NCBI RefSeq assembly: GCF_015278315.1
Contig: NZ_JADIJE010000003.1
Span: 62,001 to 126,000, forward strand
DNA from: Microbacterium ureisolvens
GTDB taxonomy: Bacteria; Actinomycetota; Actinomycetes; Actinomycetales; Microbacteriaceae
Direction of reading: 5' to 3'
Length of the DNA: 64,000 nucleotides
Shown here piece by piece: positions 1 to 8,088 of this stretch. Positions within the stretch are counted from its first letter, which is position 1, and each line of letters starts with the position of its first letter. Below the pieces are notes generated by a model that saw nothing but the letters and a program-made list of their open reading frames with translations, was not told where the DNA came from and made no database searches. Made by a program: the position numbers and the translations under genes.

Positions 1-760
1 CGGCGATCCAGCCGCCGTCGGTGTGCGTGTGGGGCCCCGCCACTGCGCGCAGCACCGTGGACTTGCCCGAGCCCGTCGGCCCGGTGACGAGCGTGAGGGT
101 GCCCGCATCCAGCGTGAGCGGGGAGGGGAGACGGATGCCGCGACCCGCCGCCGCGGCCGACTCCTCCCGGTCGCCGGCCCGTGGTGCATCGCCGAAGCCG
201 ATCTCCAGGTCCTGCGCCTCGACGGGCGCGAGGCAGTCGCCGGCGAGCCCGCGACCGGCGAAGCCGCGGAGCTCGAGCGCCGCCGCCACGTTGCCGGCGC
301 GCTCGAGCGTGCGCTCGAGCAGAGGGAGCAGCATCCGTGCCCCGCCGCGTTCGCCGCGCAGCCGCTGCGCGAACCGCACCGCGCGCGCTCCGTCGGCGAG
401 CGACGGGAGGGTGGCCCACGCGATGGCGAGGGCCCGCGCGATGCCGCGCAGCGGCCCCCGCCGCGAGGCGCGCGCGAACACCCGGTGCAGATCGATGACC
501 GCGTTCAGGGCGCCGAAGGCGAGGATCGTGAGCGCGATCGGCAGCGCGCCGGCTGCGGCATCCCACAGTCCATCGATCGTGACCGGGCCCAGCAGCACGA
601 CATGCGCGAACGGCGCCGGCAGGCGCACCGCCGGAAGGTCCAGCAGCACGAGGCCGTCGCCGTCCGCGCCGTGGAAGACGATGCGGTAGACGATCCGGGC
701 CGCCACGAAGCCTGCGGCGAGGATCGCCGCGGCGCGCAGGGGACCGGGTCGGAACGTCAT
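1..760 (-). CDS. ECF-type transporter, fused membrane (T) and ATPase (A) subunit, 3' part outside window
   Basis: The frame starts at an ATG at 760 and runs off the window at base 1, so about 253 codons are visible. The first 150 or so residues are hydrophobic and are followed by A-L-E-L-R-G-F, which matches the Ala-Arg-Gly coupling signature of EcfT/CbiQ transmembrane subunits. After a linker the ABC ATPase domain begins and its Walker A (GPTGSGKST) lies about 25 residues before the window edge. Energy-coupling factor importers usually keep T and A subunits apart, so this is a T-A fusion. The substrate-binding S component is not visible. The gene starts one base after the stop of the lipoprotein gene upstream, so the two are probably one operon. 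Substrate is unknown; cobalamin is one possibility suggested by the neighbour. Confidence 0.75.
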   Translation of the reverse strand, partial: MTFRPGPLRAAAILAAGFVAARIVYRIVFHGADGDGLVLLDLPAVRLPAPFAHVVLLGPVTIDGLWDAAAGALPIALTILAFGALNAVIDLHRVFARASRRGPLRGIARALAIAWATLPSLADGARAVRFAQRLRGERGGARMLLPLLERTLERAGNVAAALELRGFAGRGLAGDCLAPVEAQDLEIGFGDAPRAGDREESAAAAGRGIRLPSPLTLDAGTLTLVTGPTGSGKSTVLRAVAGPHTHTDGGWIA

Positions 761-761
761 G

Positions 762-1313
762 TCACGTGGTCGGCGCCGCCGGCTCTCCGTTCAGCGTGAA
801 GAGCAGCTCGACCGCGTCGCCCGGCTCGAGCTCCTGCGTCGACGCGCCCTCCTGCGCGTAACCCCACTCGCCGCCGGCGGGCTTCACCCACAGCGACCAG
901 TAGGCGAAGGCCGCCGGCATCGCCTCGCAGGTCTCGAAGTAGTCCGAGCCGTCCTCGGCGGGGATCGCCTGGTCCTCGGCGGGCAGACCGTTGACGCGGC
1001 AGACGACCTGGTCGCCGTACTCGTCGGTGCCCTCGGTCTGCACCGCGGCGATCGAGAAGGCGTCCGCGGCGACGATCGGCTCATCGGTGGTGACGCACCA
1101 CTGGTCGAGGCTGCCGTCCTCGAGGGCGGAGCCGTCGACGATGACCGTCACGCCGGTGTCACCCTCGCAGGGGCCGGTCGTGATCTCGGACGTGGCCGCG
1201 TCCTCGCTCGGCGACGGCGTCGTGGTCGTCGCGGGTCCGCTCGCGCACGCGGCGAGGGACAGGAGCAGGGCGGCGGCGCTCGCCGCGGTCAGGACGCGAA
1301 GCTTCGAAGTCAC
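762..1313 (-). CDS. Lipoprotein with DUF4430 (transcobalamin C-terminal-like) domain
   Basis: 183 residues from a GTG start. The N-terminus is a lipoprotein signal peptide (positive residues, an Ala/Leu core, then the lipobox L-A-A-C at about residues 20-23), so the mature protein should be anchored outside the membrane. A Thr/Pro/Ser-rich linker follows. The C-terminal part has the pattern YW-S-LWV...WGYAQEGAS...LEPGDAVELLFT, which resembles the DUF4430 fold also found at the C-terminus of cobalamin carriers such as transcobalamin. It is directly upstream of the fused ECF transporter gene with a one-base gap. The inference is a surface capture protein for that importer. The family call is from pattern memory, and cobalamin as ligand is unproven. 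Confidence 0.65.
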   Translation of the reverse strand: MTSKLRVLTAASAAALLLSLAACASGPATTTTPSPSEDAATSEITTGPCEGDTGVTVIVDGSALEDGSLDQWCVTTDEPIVAADAFSIAAVQTEGTDEYGDQVVCRVNGLPAEDQAIPAEDGSDYFETCEAMPAAFAYWSLWVKPAGGEWGYAQEGASTQELEPGDAVELLFTLNGEPAAPTT

Positions 1314-1389
1314 CTGACCAGGCTAGAGCCGCGGGCGCGCCGGCACCGGCCGTGTGACGCGCGGCGGCACCCGGCCATAGGCTGGCCGG

Positions 1390-2343
1390 GTGAGTGTTTC
1401 GGAACTGTTCGACGAAGACGAGTGGCGCCCGGCGCCCGGTCAGCCGGACGGCGGCTACACCGACATCACCGCCCACGTCTCGCACGACGGCCGCATCGCG
1501 CGCATCGCGTTCGATCGCCCGGAGGTGCGCAACGCGTTCCGGCCGCACACCGTCGACGAGCTGTACCGCGCGCTCGACATCGCCCGCCAGGACCCTCGCG
1601 TCGGCGTCGTGCTGCTCACCGGCAACGGTCCGAGCCCGAAGGACGGCGGCTGGGCGTTCTGCTCGGGCGGCGACCAGCGCATCCGCGGGCGCGACGGCTA
1701 CAAGTACGAGCAGTCGGTCGGCGACCCTGGCGAGGCGTCCGACAGCCCTCCGACGGGCTCAGGGGCGGGCACCATCGACCAGGCCCGCGCGGGGCGCCTC
1801 CACATCCTCGAGGTGCAGCGGCTCATCCGGTTCATGCCCAAGGTGGTCATCGCGGTGATCCCCGGCTGGGCCGCAGGCGGGGGGCACTCGCTGCACGTGG
1901 TGTGCGACCTGTCCGTCGCGTCGGCCGAGCACGGGCGTTTCAAGCAGACCGACGCCGACGTGGGATCGTTCGACGCCGGCTACGGGTCGGCGTACTTCGC
2001 CCGGCAGATCGGGCAGAAGTTCGCGCGCGAGGTGTTCTTCCTCGCCGAGGAGTACTCGGCTCAGCGCGCCTACGAGATGGGCGCGGTCAACCGCGTGGTG
2101 CCGCACGCCGACCTCGAGCGCGAGGCCGTCGCCATGGCCCGCACCATCCTCACGAAGTCGCCCACCGCGATCCGCATGCTGAAGTTCGCATTCAATGCCG
2201 TCGACGACGGGCTCGTCGGCCAGCAGGTCTTCGCCGGCGAGGCGACGCGGCTCGCATACGGCACCGACGAGGCCGTCGAGGGCCGCGACTCCTTCCTCCA
2301 GAAGCGCGACCCGGACTGGTCGCCCTACCCCTGGCACTTCTGA
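1390..2343 (+). CDS. menB: 1,4-dihydroxy-2-naphthoyl-CoA synthase
   Basis: 317 residues from a GTG start. The protein belongs to the crotonase superfamily and converts o-succinylbenzoyl-CoA to 1,4-dihydroxy-2-naphthoyl-CoA in menaquinone synthesis in the cytoplasm. It has the CSGGDQRIRG oxyanion-hole segment typical of MenB, the PGWAAGGGHSLHVVCDLSVAS block, the DADVGSFDAGYGS region with the conserved Asp-Gly surroundings, and the C-terminal PDWSPYPWHF ending seen in actinobacterial MenB. The length is usual for the group. It is the first gene of the menaquinone block and is followed by menE about 100 bases downstream on the same strand. Confidence 0.95.
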   Translation: MSVSELFDEDEWRPAPGQPDGGYTDITAHVSHDGRIARIAFDRPEVRNAFRPHTVDELYRALDIARQDPRVGVVLLTGNGPSPKDGGWAFCSGGDQRIRGRDGYKYEQSVGDPGEASDSPPTGSGAGTIDQARAGRLHILEVQRLIRFMPKVVIAVIPGWAAGGGHSLHVVCDLSVASAEHGRFKQTDADVGSFDAGYGSAYFARQIGQKFAREVFFLAEEYSAQRAYEMGAVNRVVPHADLEREAVAMARTILTKSPTAIRMLKFAFNAVDDGLVGQQVFAGEATRLAYGTDEAVEGRDSFLQKRDPDWSPYPWHF

Positions 2344-2362
2344 TGACCGATCGCGTCTGCAC

Positions 2363-2436
2363 AACTCCACGGGTCCGCCGTGGCGAAGCCCGCGTGGGCC
2401 GGCTGCGGCGCGTGAGGCCGGCCGATCCGTGGAGTT
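2363..2436. repeat. Perfect 10-bp inverted repeat between menB and menE
   Basis: AACTCCACGG at 2363-2372 is matched exactly by its reverse complement CCGTGGAGTT at 2427-2436, with a 54-base GC-rich middle that can fold further. It fills most of the menB-menE gap. It has no T-run, so it is more likely a palindromic intergenic element or RNA-processing structure than a classical terminator. Confidence 0.5.
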
Positions 2437-2446
2437 CTGACGCCCG

Positions 2447-3601
2447 ATGAAGCTCGTACCCGTCGTCGGCGACGACCCCCGCGAGATCCTGCGAGGGCTC
2501 CGCGGGGCCCTGCACGGCGCCGGTCCGGCGCTGGGGCTCGGGCTCGTAAGCGGCCTGCCGGGTGACGTGCGCGCGGGCACGGCCGTGGTCGTGACCACGT
2601 CCGGGTCCACCGGGGTGCCCAAGAGCGTGGCGCTCAGCCGCGATGCGCTCACCGCGAGCGCCCTGGCGACCACCGACCGCATCGGCGACGGCGCATGGCT
2701 GCTCGCACTGCCGGCGAGCTATGTCGCCGGACTCCAGGTGCTCGTGCGCTCGCTCGTCGCCGACCGCGAGCCGGCGATCCTCGCGGGGGCGTTCACGCCG
2801 CAGGCGTTCGCGGCGGCCGCGCTCACCATGGTGTCGACCGAGGGCGGCGAGCGCGTGCCCACCTTCACCTCGCTCGTGCCCGCGCAGCTGTCGCGGCTGC
2901 TCGACGCCGCCGACCACGACTCCGGCGTGCTCGCCGCGCTGCGCTCTTTCGAGACGATCCTCGTCGGCGGGCAGGCGCTCCCGGCGGCGACGCTCGAGCG
3001 CGCCGAGGCCGCCGGCGCGCGCATCGTCCGCACGTACGGCTCGACCGAGACGAGCGGCGGCTGCGTGTACGACGGGGTGCCGCTGCGGGGCGTGCGCGTG
3101 CGGATCGAGCGCGGCGAGGTGCAGGTGTCGGGTCCGACCCTCGCCGACGGCTACCTCGGCGACCAGGAGAGGACGGATGCCGCGTTCCTCCGCGCGCCCG
3201 ACGGCTCCCGGTGGTACCGCACCGGCGATGCCGGGCTGTTCGAAGACGGGGTGCTGCGCGTGCGGGGCCGGCTCGACAACGTCATCGTGTCGGGCGGCAT
3301 CAACGTCTCGCTCGACCGGGTCGAGCGGATCGTGCGCGGGATTCCGGGACTCGCGCTCGCCGTCGTCGTCGGGGTTCCCGACGAACGCTGGGGCGAGGCA
3401 TCCGTGGTCGTCGCCTCACGCGGAGAGGCGCTGCGCCGCAGCGAAGCCGTCCAGCTCGAAGAGGCCCGCGCTGCGGTGCAGGCCGAGATCGGCGCGCACG
3501 CGCGCCCGTCGCGACTCGTGCTCGTCGACGAGCTGGCGACGCTGCCCTCGGGCAAGCCCGATCGGGAGGCGATCCGCCGAGCCGTGCTCGCCCTGCACTG
3601 A
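2447..3601 (+). CDS. menE: o-succinylbenzoate-CoA ligase
   Basis: 384 residues from an ATG. The product is an AMP-forming acyl-CoA ligase that activates o-succinylbenzoate, the substrate that MenB then cyclises. The ANL-family motifs are in order: the phosphate loop SGSTGVPKSVALS near residue 50, YGSTETSGG (adenine/Mg site) near 195, YRTGD near 260, the hinge RGRLDN near 275, and the catalytic C-terminal Lys in LPSGKPDRE. The compact length is normal for actinobacterial MenE. It lies between menB and menA, which supports the MenE call over other acyl-CoA ligases. Confidence 0.92.
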   Translation: MKLVPVVGDDPREILRGLRGALHGAGPALGLGLVSGLPGDVRAGTAVVVTTSGSTGVPKSVALSRDALTASALATTDRIGDGAWLLALPASYVAGLQVLVRSLVADREPAILAGAFTPQAFAAAALTMVSTEGGERVPTFTSLVPAQLSRLLDAADHDSGVLAALRSFETILVGGQALPAATLERAEAAGARIVRTYGSTETSGGCVYDGVPLRGVRVRIERGEVQVSGPTLADGYLGDQERTDAAFLRAPDGSRWYRTGDAGLFEDGVLRVRGRLDNVIVSGGINVSLDRVERIVRGIPGLALAVVVGVPDERWGEASVVVASRGEALRRSEAVQLEEARAAVQAEIGAHARPSRLVLVDELATLPSGKPDREAIRRAVLALH

Positions 3602-3606
3602 CCGCG

Positions 3607-4005
3607 TCAGCCGCGGTCAGGGTCGTCGGAGCGAGCAGGCCCCGTGTCGACGACGCAGAACCGGTTGCCCTCGGTGTCTTCCAGCACCACCCAGTCGGCA
3701 TCGTCGGGGTAGTCGTCCCAGTCGACCTCCCGCGCGCCGAGCTCGAGCAGCCGGGCGATCTCGGCCTGCTGGTCGTCGGCGTAGATGTCGAGGTGGATGC
3801 GGGGCGGGTAGTGCTGTGGGTAGCCCGTGACCGAGAGCGCGAGGCTGGCACCCGGCTGACTCCAATGCGTCTTTTCGGGCGGGTCGAGGATCACCCAGTC
3901 GTCGCTCGGCTCGCTGCGGTTCACGTAACCGAGGGCGGCGCGCCAGAAATCCCCGGCGCGCTCGATGTCTTCGACGGTGAGGACGGTGGATCCGATGCTC
4001 AGCAT
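3607..4005 (-). CDS. VOC-family (glyoxalase/bleomycin-resistance fold) protein
   Basis: About 132 residues from the ATG at 4005, which has a purine-rich AGGATGGG stretch a few bases upstream; the frame stays open to an ATG at 4035. The beta-alpha-beta-beta-beta modules of the vicinal oxygen chelate fold can be followed: MLSIGSTVLTVEDIERAGDFWRAALGY, then a middle with IHLDIYAD (candidate metal-binding His and Asp), and a C-terminal WVVLEDTEGNRFCVVD repeat. Members bind metals or small molecules and range from dioxygenases to resistance proteins; nothing here fixes the substrate. The gene is convergent with menE, whose stop lies five bases away. Confidence 0.8.
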   Translation of the reverse strand: MLSIGSTVLTVEDIERAGDFWRAALGYVNRSEPSDDWVILDPPEKTHWSQPGASLALSVTGYPQHYPPRIHLDIYADDQQAEIARLLELGAREVDWDDYPDDADWVVLEDTEGNRFCVVDTGPARSDDPDRG

Positions 4006-4095
4006 GGGTCCCATCCTGCGCCCGGTCGCCGACATCGGTCAGGGGGTTGACGGCTTGCGCATGGCACATCGACCCGCCCCCTAAAATGTGCATTC

Positions 4096-5079
4096 GTGGC
4101 AGGAACCCCGAGCAAGAAGCGCAGGACCGCAGGCCCGAAGAAGCAGGCGCCGCGCGGAAACCCTCAGAAGGCGCACGTCTCGCGCGCACCGCAGCACGTC
4201 GAGAAGGCGACTGCCCGCGACTGGATCGGCGCGGCCCGCCTGCGCACCCTCCCGCTGGCGATCACGCCGGTGCTCGTGGGAACGGGAGCGGCGATCCTCG
4301 TCGCCGATGTCTTCCACTGGGTGATCGCGCTGTTCTGCCTCATCGTCTCGGTCTCGCTGCAGATCGGCGTGAACTACGCCAACGACTACAGCGACGGCAT
4401 CCGCGGCACCGACGACCACCGCGTCGGCCCCGCGCGCCTGACCGCCGGCCGCAAGGCGAAGCCGCGCACCGTGCTGCTGGTGGCACTGGCGTTCTTCGCG
4501 ATCGCGGCGATCGCGGGCCTTGCCATCACCATCCGCACGCAGCAGTGGTGGCTCGTCGCCGTCGGCGCCGTCTGCATCATCGCCGCGTGGTTCTACACCG
4601 GCGGCAAACGCCCGTACGGCTACTACGGTCTGGGCGAGCTCTTCGTCTTCGTCTTCTTCGGCCTGGTCGCCACGCTCGGCACCACCTGGGTGCAGGCGCT
4701 CGCCCTGCCGCAGGAGGCCTGGTTCGGCGCGGTCGGGGTCGGTCTCATCGCGTGCGCGGTGCTGCTGGCGAACAACCTCCGCGACATCGACCAGGACCGC
4801 GTCGCCGGCAAGAAGACCCTGACGGTGCTGATCGGGCGCACCGCGACCCGCTGGCTGTTCACGGTCTTCCTGCTCGTCGCGTTCGCGATCGCCCTCTTCC
4901 TGGCGTGGATCGGCTACCCGATCGCCTGGCTCACCCTGCTGGCGCTGCTGGCAGGCCTTCCCGCGATCCTCATCGTCTGGACGTACCGCGACCCGCGCGA
5001 GCTCGTCGTGGCCCTCGGTCTCACGTCGCTCACCTCGGTCGCCTACGGCGCGTTCCTCATGTGGGCCTTCATCGGCTGA
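4096..5079 (+). CDS. menA: 1,4-dihydroxy-2-naphthoate polyprenyltransferase
   Basis: 327 residues from a GTG start. This is an integral membrane UbiA-family prenyltransferase that joins the polyprenyl chain to dihydroxynaphthoate to give demethylmenaquinone. After a basic 35-residue leader there are about eight to nine hydrophobic segments. The first Asp-rich prenyl-diphosphate motif is NDYSD at residues 96-100 and the second is NLRDIDQDRVAGKKTL. The following RGTDDHRVGPARLTAG block is typical of MenA rather than UbiA or heme O synthase. It takes substrate from the MenB branch and the side chain from a polyprenyl synthase encoded downstream. Confidence 0.95.
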   Translation: MAGTPSKKRRTAGPKKQAPRGNPQKAHVSRAPQHVEKATARDWIGAARLRTLPLAITPVLVGTGAAILVADVFHWVIALFCLIVSVSLQIGVNYANDYSDGIRGTDDHRVGPARLTAGRKAKPRTVLLVALAFFAIAAIAGLAITIRTQQWWLVAVGAVCIIAAWFYTGGKRPYGYYGLGELFVFVFFGLVATLGTTWVQALALPQEAWFGAVGVGLIACAVLLANNLRDIDQDRVAGKKTLTVLIGRTATRWLFTVFLLVAFAIALFLAWIGYPIAWLTLLALLAGLPAILIVWTYRDPRELVVALGLTSLTSVAYGAFLMWAFIG

Positions 5080-5159
5080 TCCCGACACCCACGGCGTCTT
5101 CGTCCGGCGGACGAGCGGGGACGGATGCCGCGCCCCGGCGTCCAGCGCCGCGCTGCGGG

Positions 5160-5243
5160 CGTTTCGTCTCGCTCGTTCCTCGCTCGCTCAACGACCGGGG
5201 GTGAGGGAGCGTCTCGTCGGTCCTCGCTCGCTCGACGACCGGG
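5160..5243. repeat. Two copies of a dispersed intergenic repeat
   Basis: Two related units lie in tandem after menA: 5160-5199 and 5209-5243. Both share the core CGCTCGCTC(A/G)ACGACCGGG preceded by GT(T/C)TCGTC. A third relative lies at 12,809-12,844, and the complementary box GAGACGAAACGC occurs at 11,713-11,724 and 12,853-12,864. The copies are confined to intergenic DNA, as expected for a REP-like repeat family. Confidence 0.65.
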
Positions 5244-5263
5244 AGTAGGCGGGCGCGAAGGGG

Positions 5264-5572
5264 TCAGGGGCGGGGGTCGGGCTTGTCGGTCTCGGGCGAA
5301 GCGGGAGCTGCGGCGGCGGCCGCGGCATCCTCCGCCTCCTCGTCGGTGACCGAGGCGCGCGGCTGAGCTCGGCGCTCGCCGAGACCTGCGGTGGCGTCCG
5401 CGAGAGGCTTGCGCAGGAAGAGCACCGAGAGGCTCAGCCCGATGAGGGCGGCGAAGATCGCGGCGAGCCAGTAGTACTCGCGCAGGATCGGGAACAGCAT
5501 CATGATGCCGAACGGCACGAGGAAGGCCAGCAGCCGCAGCACCGAGTAGACGATGGCAGAGCGCGCTTTCAC
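5264..5572 (-). CDS. DUF4229 small membrane protein
   Basis: 102 residues starting at 5572. Two transmembrane segments are visible (about residues 7-30 and 35-52, IVYSVLRLLAFLVPFGIMML and YWLAAIFAALIGLSLSVLFL), followed by RKPLADATAGLGERR and a charged Ala/Glu/Pro-rich tail that should face the cytoplasm. This is the layout of the DUF4229 family, which in actinobacteria is repeatedly found next to men genes. No function is known. It is transcribed against menA and toward it. Confidence 0.75.
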   Translation of the reverse strand: MKARSAIVYSVLRLLAFLVPFGIMMLFPILREYYWLAAIFAALIGLSLSVLFLRKPLADATAGLGERRAQPRASVTDEEAEDAAAAAAAPASPETDKPDPRP

Positions 5573-5675
5573 CCGTCCATCCTACGTTCCGCCGCCGGGA
5601 CCGCTTCGGCGTCGGTTGCGTCACGGAGCGACTGCGGACCGCCCACGCCGGGCCCGGCCCGCCTAGGATGGGAAG

Positions 5676-6182
5676 ATGCCTCGGGTGCTGTTGATTCTGG
5701 CCCTGGTGGCGACCGCGTTCTGGGTCTTCACCATCGTCGATTGCGCCGTCCAGCCCCCGACCCGTCACCGCGGCGTGAGCAAGCCGGTCTGGCTCCTCAT
5801 CGTGGTGCTGCTGCCCGTGCTCGGAGGCCTCCTCTGGCTCATCGTCGGACGCGTCCGCGCCTCGGCCGTCGCCGCTCGCCGCGCACCGGACGACGACCCC
5901 GAGTTCCTCGGCCGCATCGGCACGCTCAGCGACCAGGACGAGCGCATCCGCCGCCTGGAGGAGGAGCTGGCCCAGCTCGACTCCGAGGACGACGACCCGC
6001 GCTGGCACCCGCAGGCGGGGCCCGCGGCATCCGACGACACCACCGCGCCCGGCGCGACCACCCCCGGCTCCGCGACGGCCGGGGGCACCGCTGCGCCCGG
6101 AACGCCGCCGCCCGCCAAGCCGCCGATCCGTCCCGCCGAGGGCGACGACGACGCCCGCGGCCAGCGCGGAGCCATCGGCTGA
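5676..6182 (+). CDS. PLD nuclease N-terminal (PLDc_N) membrane protein
   Basis: 168 residues from an ATG at 5676. An N-terminal hydrophobic segment (VLLILALVATAFWVFTIVDC) is followed by the short PLDc_N pattern and a second transmembrane helix (WLLIVVLLPVLGGLLWLIVGR). No phospholipase HKD motif is present, so only the membrane domain remains, as in many small actinobacterial proteins annotated this way. A coiled acidic stretch DQDERIRRLEEELAQLDSE and a Pro/Ala/Thr-rich tail complete it. The stop is one base before the menD start codon, so it is probably cotranscribed and translationally linked with menD; a link to quinone synthesis is only contextual. Confidence 0.75.
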   Translation: MPRVLLILALVATAFWVFTIVDCAVQPPTRHRGVSKPVWLLIVVLLPVLGGLLWLIVGRVRASAVAARRAPDDDPEFLGRIGTLSDQDERIRRLEEELAQLDSEDDDPRWHPQAGPAASDDTTAPGATTPGSATAGGTAAPGTPPPAKPPIRPAEGDDDARGQRGAIG

Positions 6183-6183
6183 C

Positions 6184-8013
6184 GTGAGCGACGCCCCTCG
6201 CGCCGGCGGCGCGGCCGAGTCCGACGCCGCGCCCGCGACCGACGCCGCCGCGGCGCTGCTGTGCCGGCTCGTCGAGCTGGGCGTCCGCCATGTCGTGCTG
6301 AGCCCCGGGTCGCGCTCCCAGGCGCTGGCGCTCGTCGCGGCCGAACTCGAGCGCCGCGGTGCTCTGCGCCTGCACGTGCGGATCGACGAGCGGGTCGCGG
6401 GCTTCACCGCGCTCGGCATCGGACGCGAGACACGGATGCCGGCGGCCCTGGTCTGCACGTCGGGCACGGCGGTCGCGAACCTCCTGCCGGCCGCGCTCGA
6501 GGCGCACCACGCCGGCGTCCCGCTCCTGCTGCTCACCGCCGACCGGCCGCCCGAGCTGCGCGGCGTGGGTGCCAATCAGACCACGCGGCAGCCGGGGATG
6601 TTCGCCCCCACCGTGCGCATGGAGGCCGACGCCCCCGTGCCGGAGGGCGTCGACCCGGACGGCACGCACGAGCAGAGCGCGATGCTGCGGACGCTCGCGG
6701 AGGATGCCGTGGCCGCCGCGCTCGGCGCGGGCACGAGGTCGCCCGGCCCGGTCCACCTCAACCTCCCGTATCGCGAGCCGCTGTCGGGGGCGCTCCCCGC
6801 CTGGATGGGCGTGCCCGCCGCCGAGCTCGACACGGCGGTCGACGACGACCCGGACGGGCCGCCGGTCGAGCCGGAGGCGGAGGACGAGGCATCCGGCGCC
6901 CTCTATCAAGGCGGAGGAGGGATCGGCGAGTCCGACGTCCCCACCGAACCCGAGGACGCGCCGCACGTGCTCGAGCGCGGACCGCTCACCGTCGTGCTCG
7001 CCGGTGCCGACGCCGGACCTCAGGCGGAGGAGCTGGCCCATGCCGGAGGCTGGCCGCTCATCGCCGAGATCGTCAGCGGCGCCCGCTTCGGGCGCCAGCT
7101 CGTGCACGGCTACCGTGAGCTCCTGCGCGACCCGTCGCTCGGCGGGCGCATCGAGCGCGTCGTCGTGCTAGGCCATCCCACCCTGAGCCGCGAGGGGGCG
7201 GCCCTGCTGTCGGATCCCGACATCGAGGTGATCGCCGTCCGCGGGCCCGGGGAGCCGCTCAACCTCAACGGGGTCACCATCGCGGCAGACCGCGTCGCGG
7301 TGGCCACCGGCGACCATGACCGGGTCTGGCTCGGGGAATGGATGCAGGCCTCGCGCGCGGCATCCGTCGATCTCACGCCGCCCGCGCCCGACGCCGACGG
7401 CCTCTCCTCGACCGTGCCGGGGGAGCGGCTCGGCGCGATCGCGGCCGAACTCGGCGTGATCCGCGCGCCGATCGACCGCGCCGGCCTCGTCGATGCCGCA
7501 TGGCGCGCGACCTGGCCGCACGACCGGCTCGTGTTCGGCTCGTCGCGGCTGGTGCGCGTGGCCGACCTGGTGCTCCCGGGCAAGAAGGTGCCCGTGCATT
7601 CGAACCGCGGTCTCGCCGGCATTGACGGCACGATCGCCACCGCCACCGGGATCGCCCTGGCGAGCCAGGCGGCCGGCGGCCCCGGCGTGACGAGGGTGGT
7701 GCTGGGGGATCTCGCGCTGCTGCACGACGTGGGCGCACTCCTGCTGCCGCCCGGCGAGGACGAGCCGCGACTGCAGCTCATCGTCGGCAACGACGGCGGT
7801 GGCACGATCTTCGACGGACTCGAGGTGGCCGGGGTGGCGGGCGCCGACGTGATGGACCGCGTGCTGTACACGCCCCATACCGTGCGGCTCGAGCAGCTGG
7901 CGCTCGCGTACGGCTGGGAGTACCGGCGCGTCACGACCCGCTCCGCACTCGATCAGGCGCTCACGTCGCCGGCCGGTGGGCGGCAGCTCATCGAGGTGCC
8001 GCTCGAGCGGTGA
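6184..8013 (+). CDS. menD: 2-succinyl-5-enolpyruvyl-6-hydroxy-3-cyclohexene-1-carboxylate synthase
   Basis: 609 residues from a GTG start one base after the preceding stop. The product is a thiamine-diphosphate enzyme that condenses isochorismate with 2-oxoglutarate. The N-terminal pyrimidine-binding domain shows the MenD signature HVVLSPGSRSQALAL, then RIDERVAGFTALGIGR with the catalytic Glu, the CTSGTAVANLLPA stretch, and LLTADRPPELRGVGANQTTRQPGMF. The C-terminal domain carries GDLALLHDVGALLL and NDGGGTIFDGLE for the diphosphate and metal. An acidic insertion rich in Glu/Asp/Pro lies near residues 215-260, longer than in enterobacterial MenD. Confidence 0.95.
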   Translation: MSDAPRAGGAAESDAAPATDAAAALLCRLVELGVRHVVLSPGSRSQALALVAAELERRGALRLHVRIDERVAGFTALGIGRETRMPAALVCTSGTAVANLLPAALEAHHAGVPLLLLTADRPPELRGVGANQTTRQPGMFAPTVRMEADAPVPEGVDPDGTHEQSAMLRTLAEDAVAAALGAGTRSPGPVHLNLPYREPLSGALPAWMGVPAAELDTAVDDDPDGPPVEPEAEDEASGALYQGGGGIGESDVPTEPEDAPHVLERGPLTVVLAGADAGPQAEELAHAGGWPLIAEIVSGARFGRQLVHGYRELLRDPSLGGRIERVVVLGHPTLSREGAALLSDPDIEVIAVRGPGEPLNLNGVTIAADRVAVATGDHDRVWLGEWMQASRAASVDLTPPAPDADGLSSTVPGERLGAIAAELGVIRAPIDRAGLVDAAWRATWPHDRLVFGSSRLVRVADLVLPGKKVPVHSNRGLAGIDGTIATATGIALASQAAGGPGVTRVVLGDLALLHDVGALLLPPGEDEPRLQLIVGNDGGGTIFDGLEVAGVAGADVMDRVLYTPHTVRLEQLALAYGWEYRRVTTRSALDQALTSPAGGRQLIEVPLER

Positions 8014-8088
8014 CCCGCGGCATCCGCCCCGCGAAATCGGCGCCTGCGGGCTGAGCTTCCCGCGCCGATCTTCCGCCATGATTGCTCC

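Noticed and set aside
1759..2682. Long antisense open frame over menB and menE.
   Set aside because: It is a mirror of the high-GC coding strand; no motif or ribosome site supports it. The same holds for many other antisense frames in the first 35 kb.
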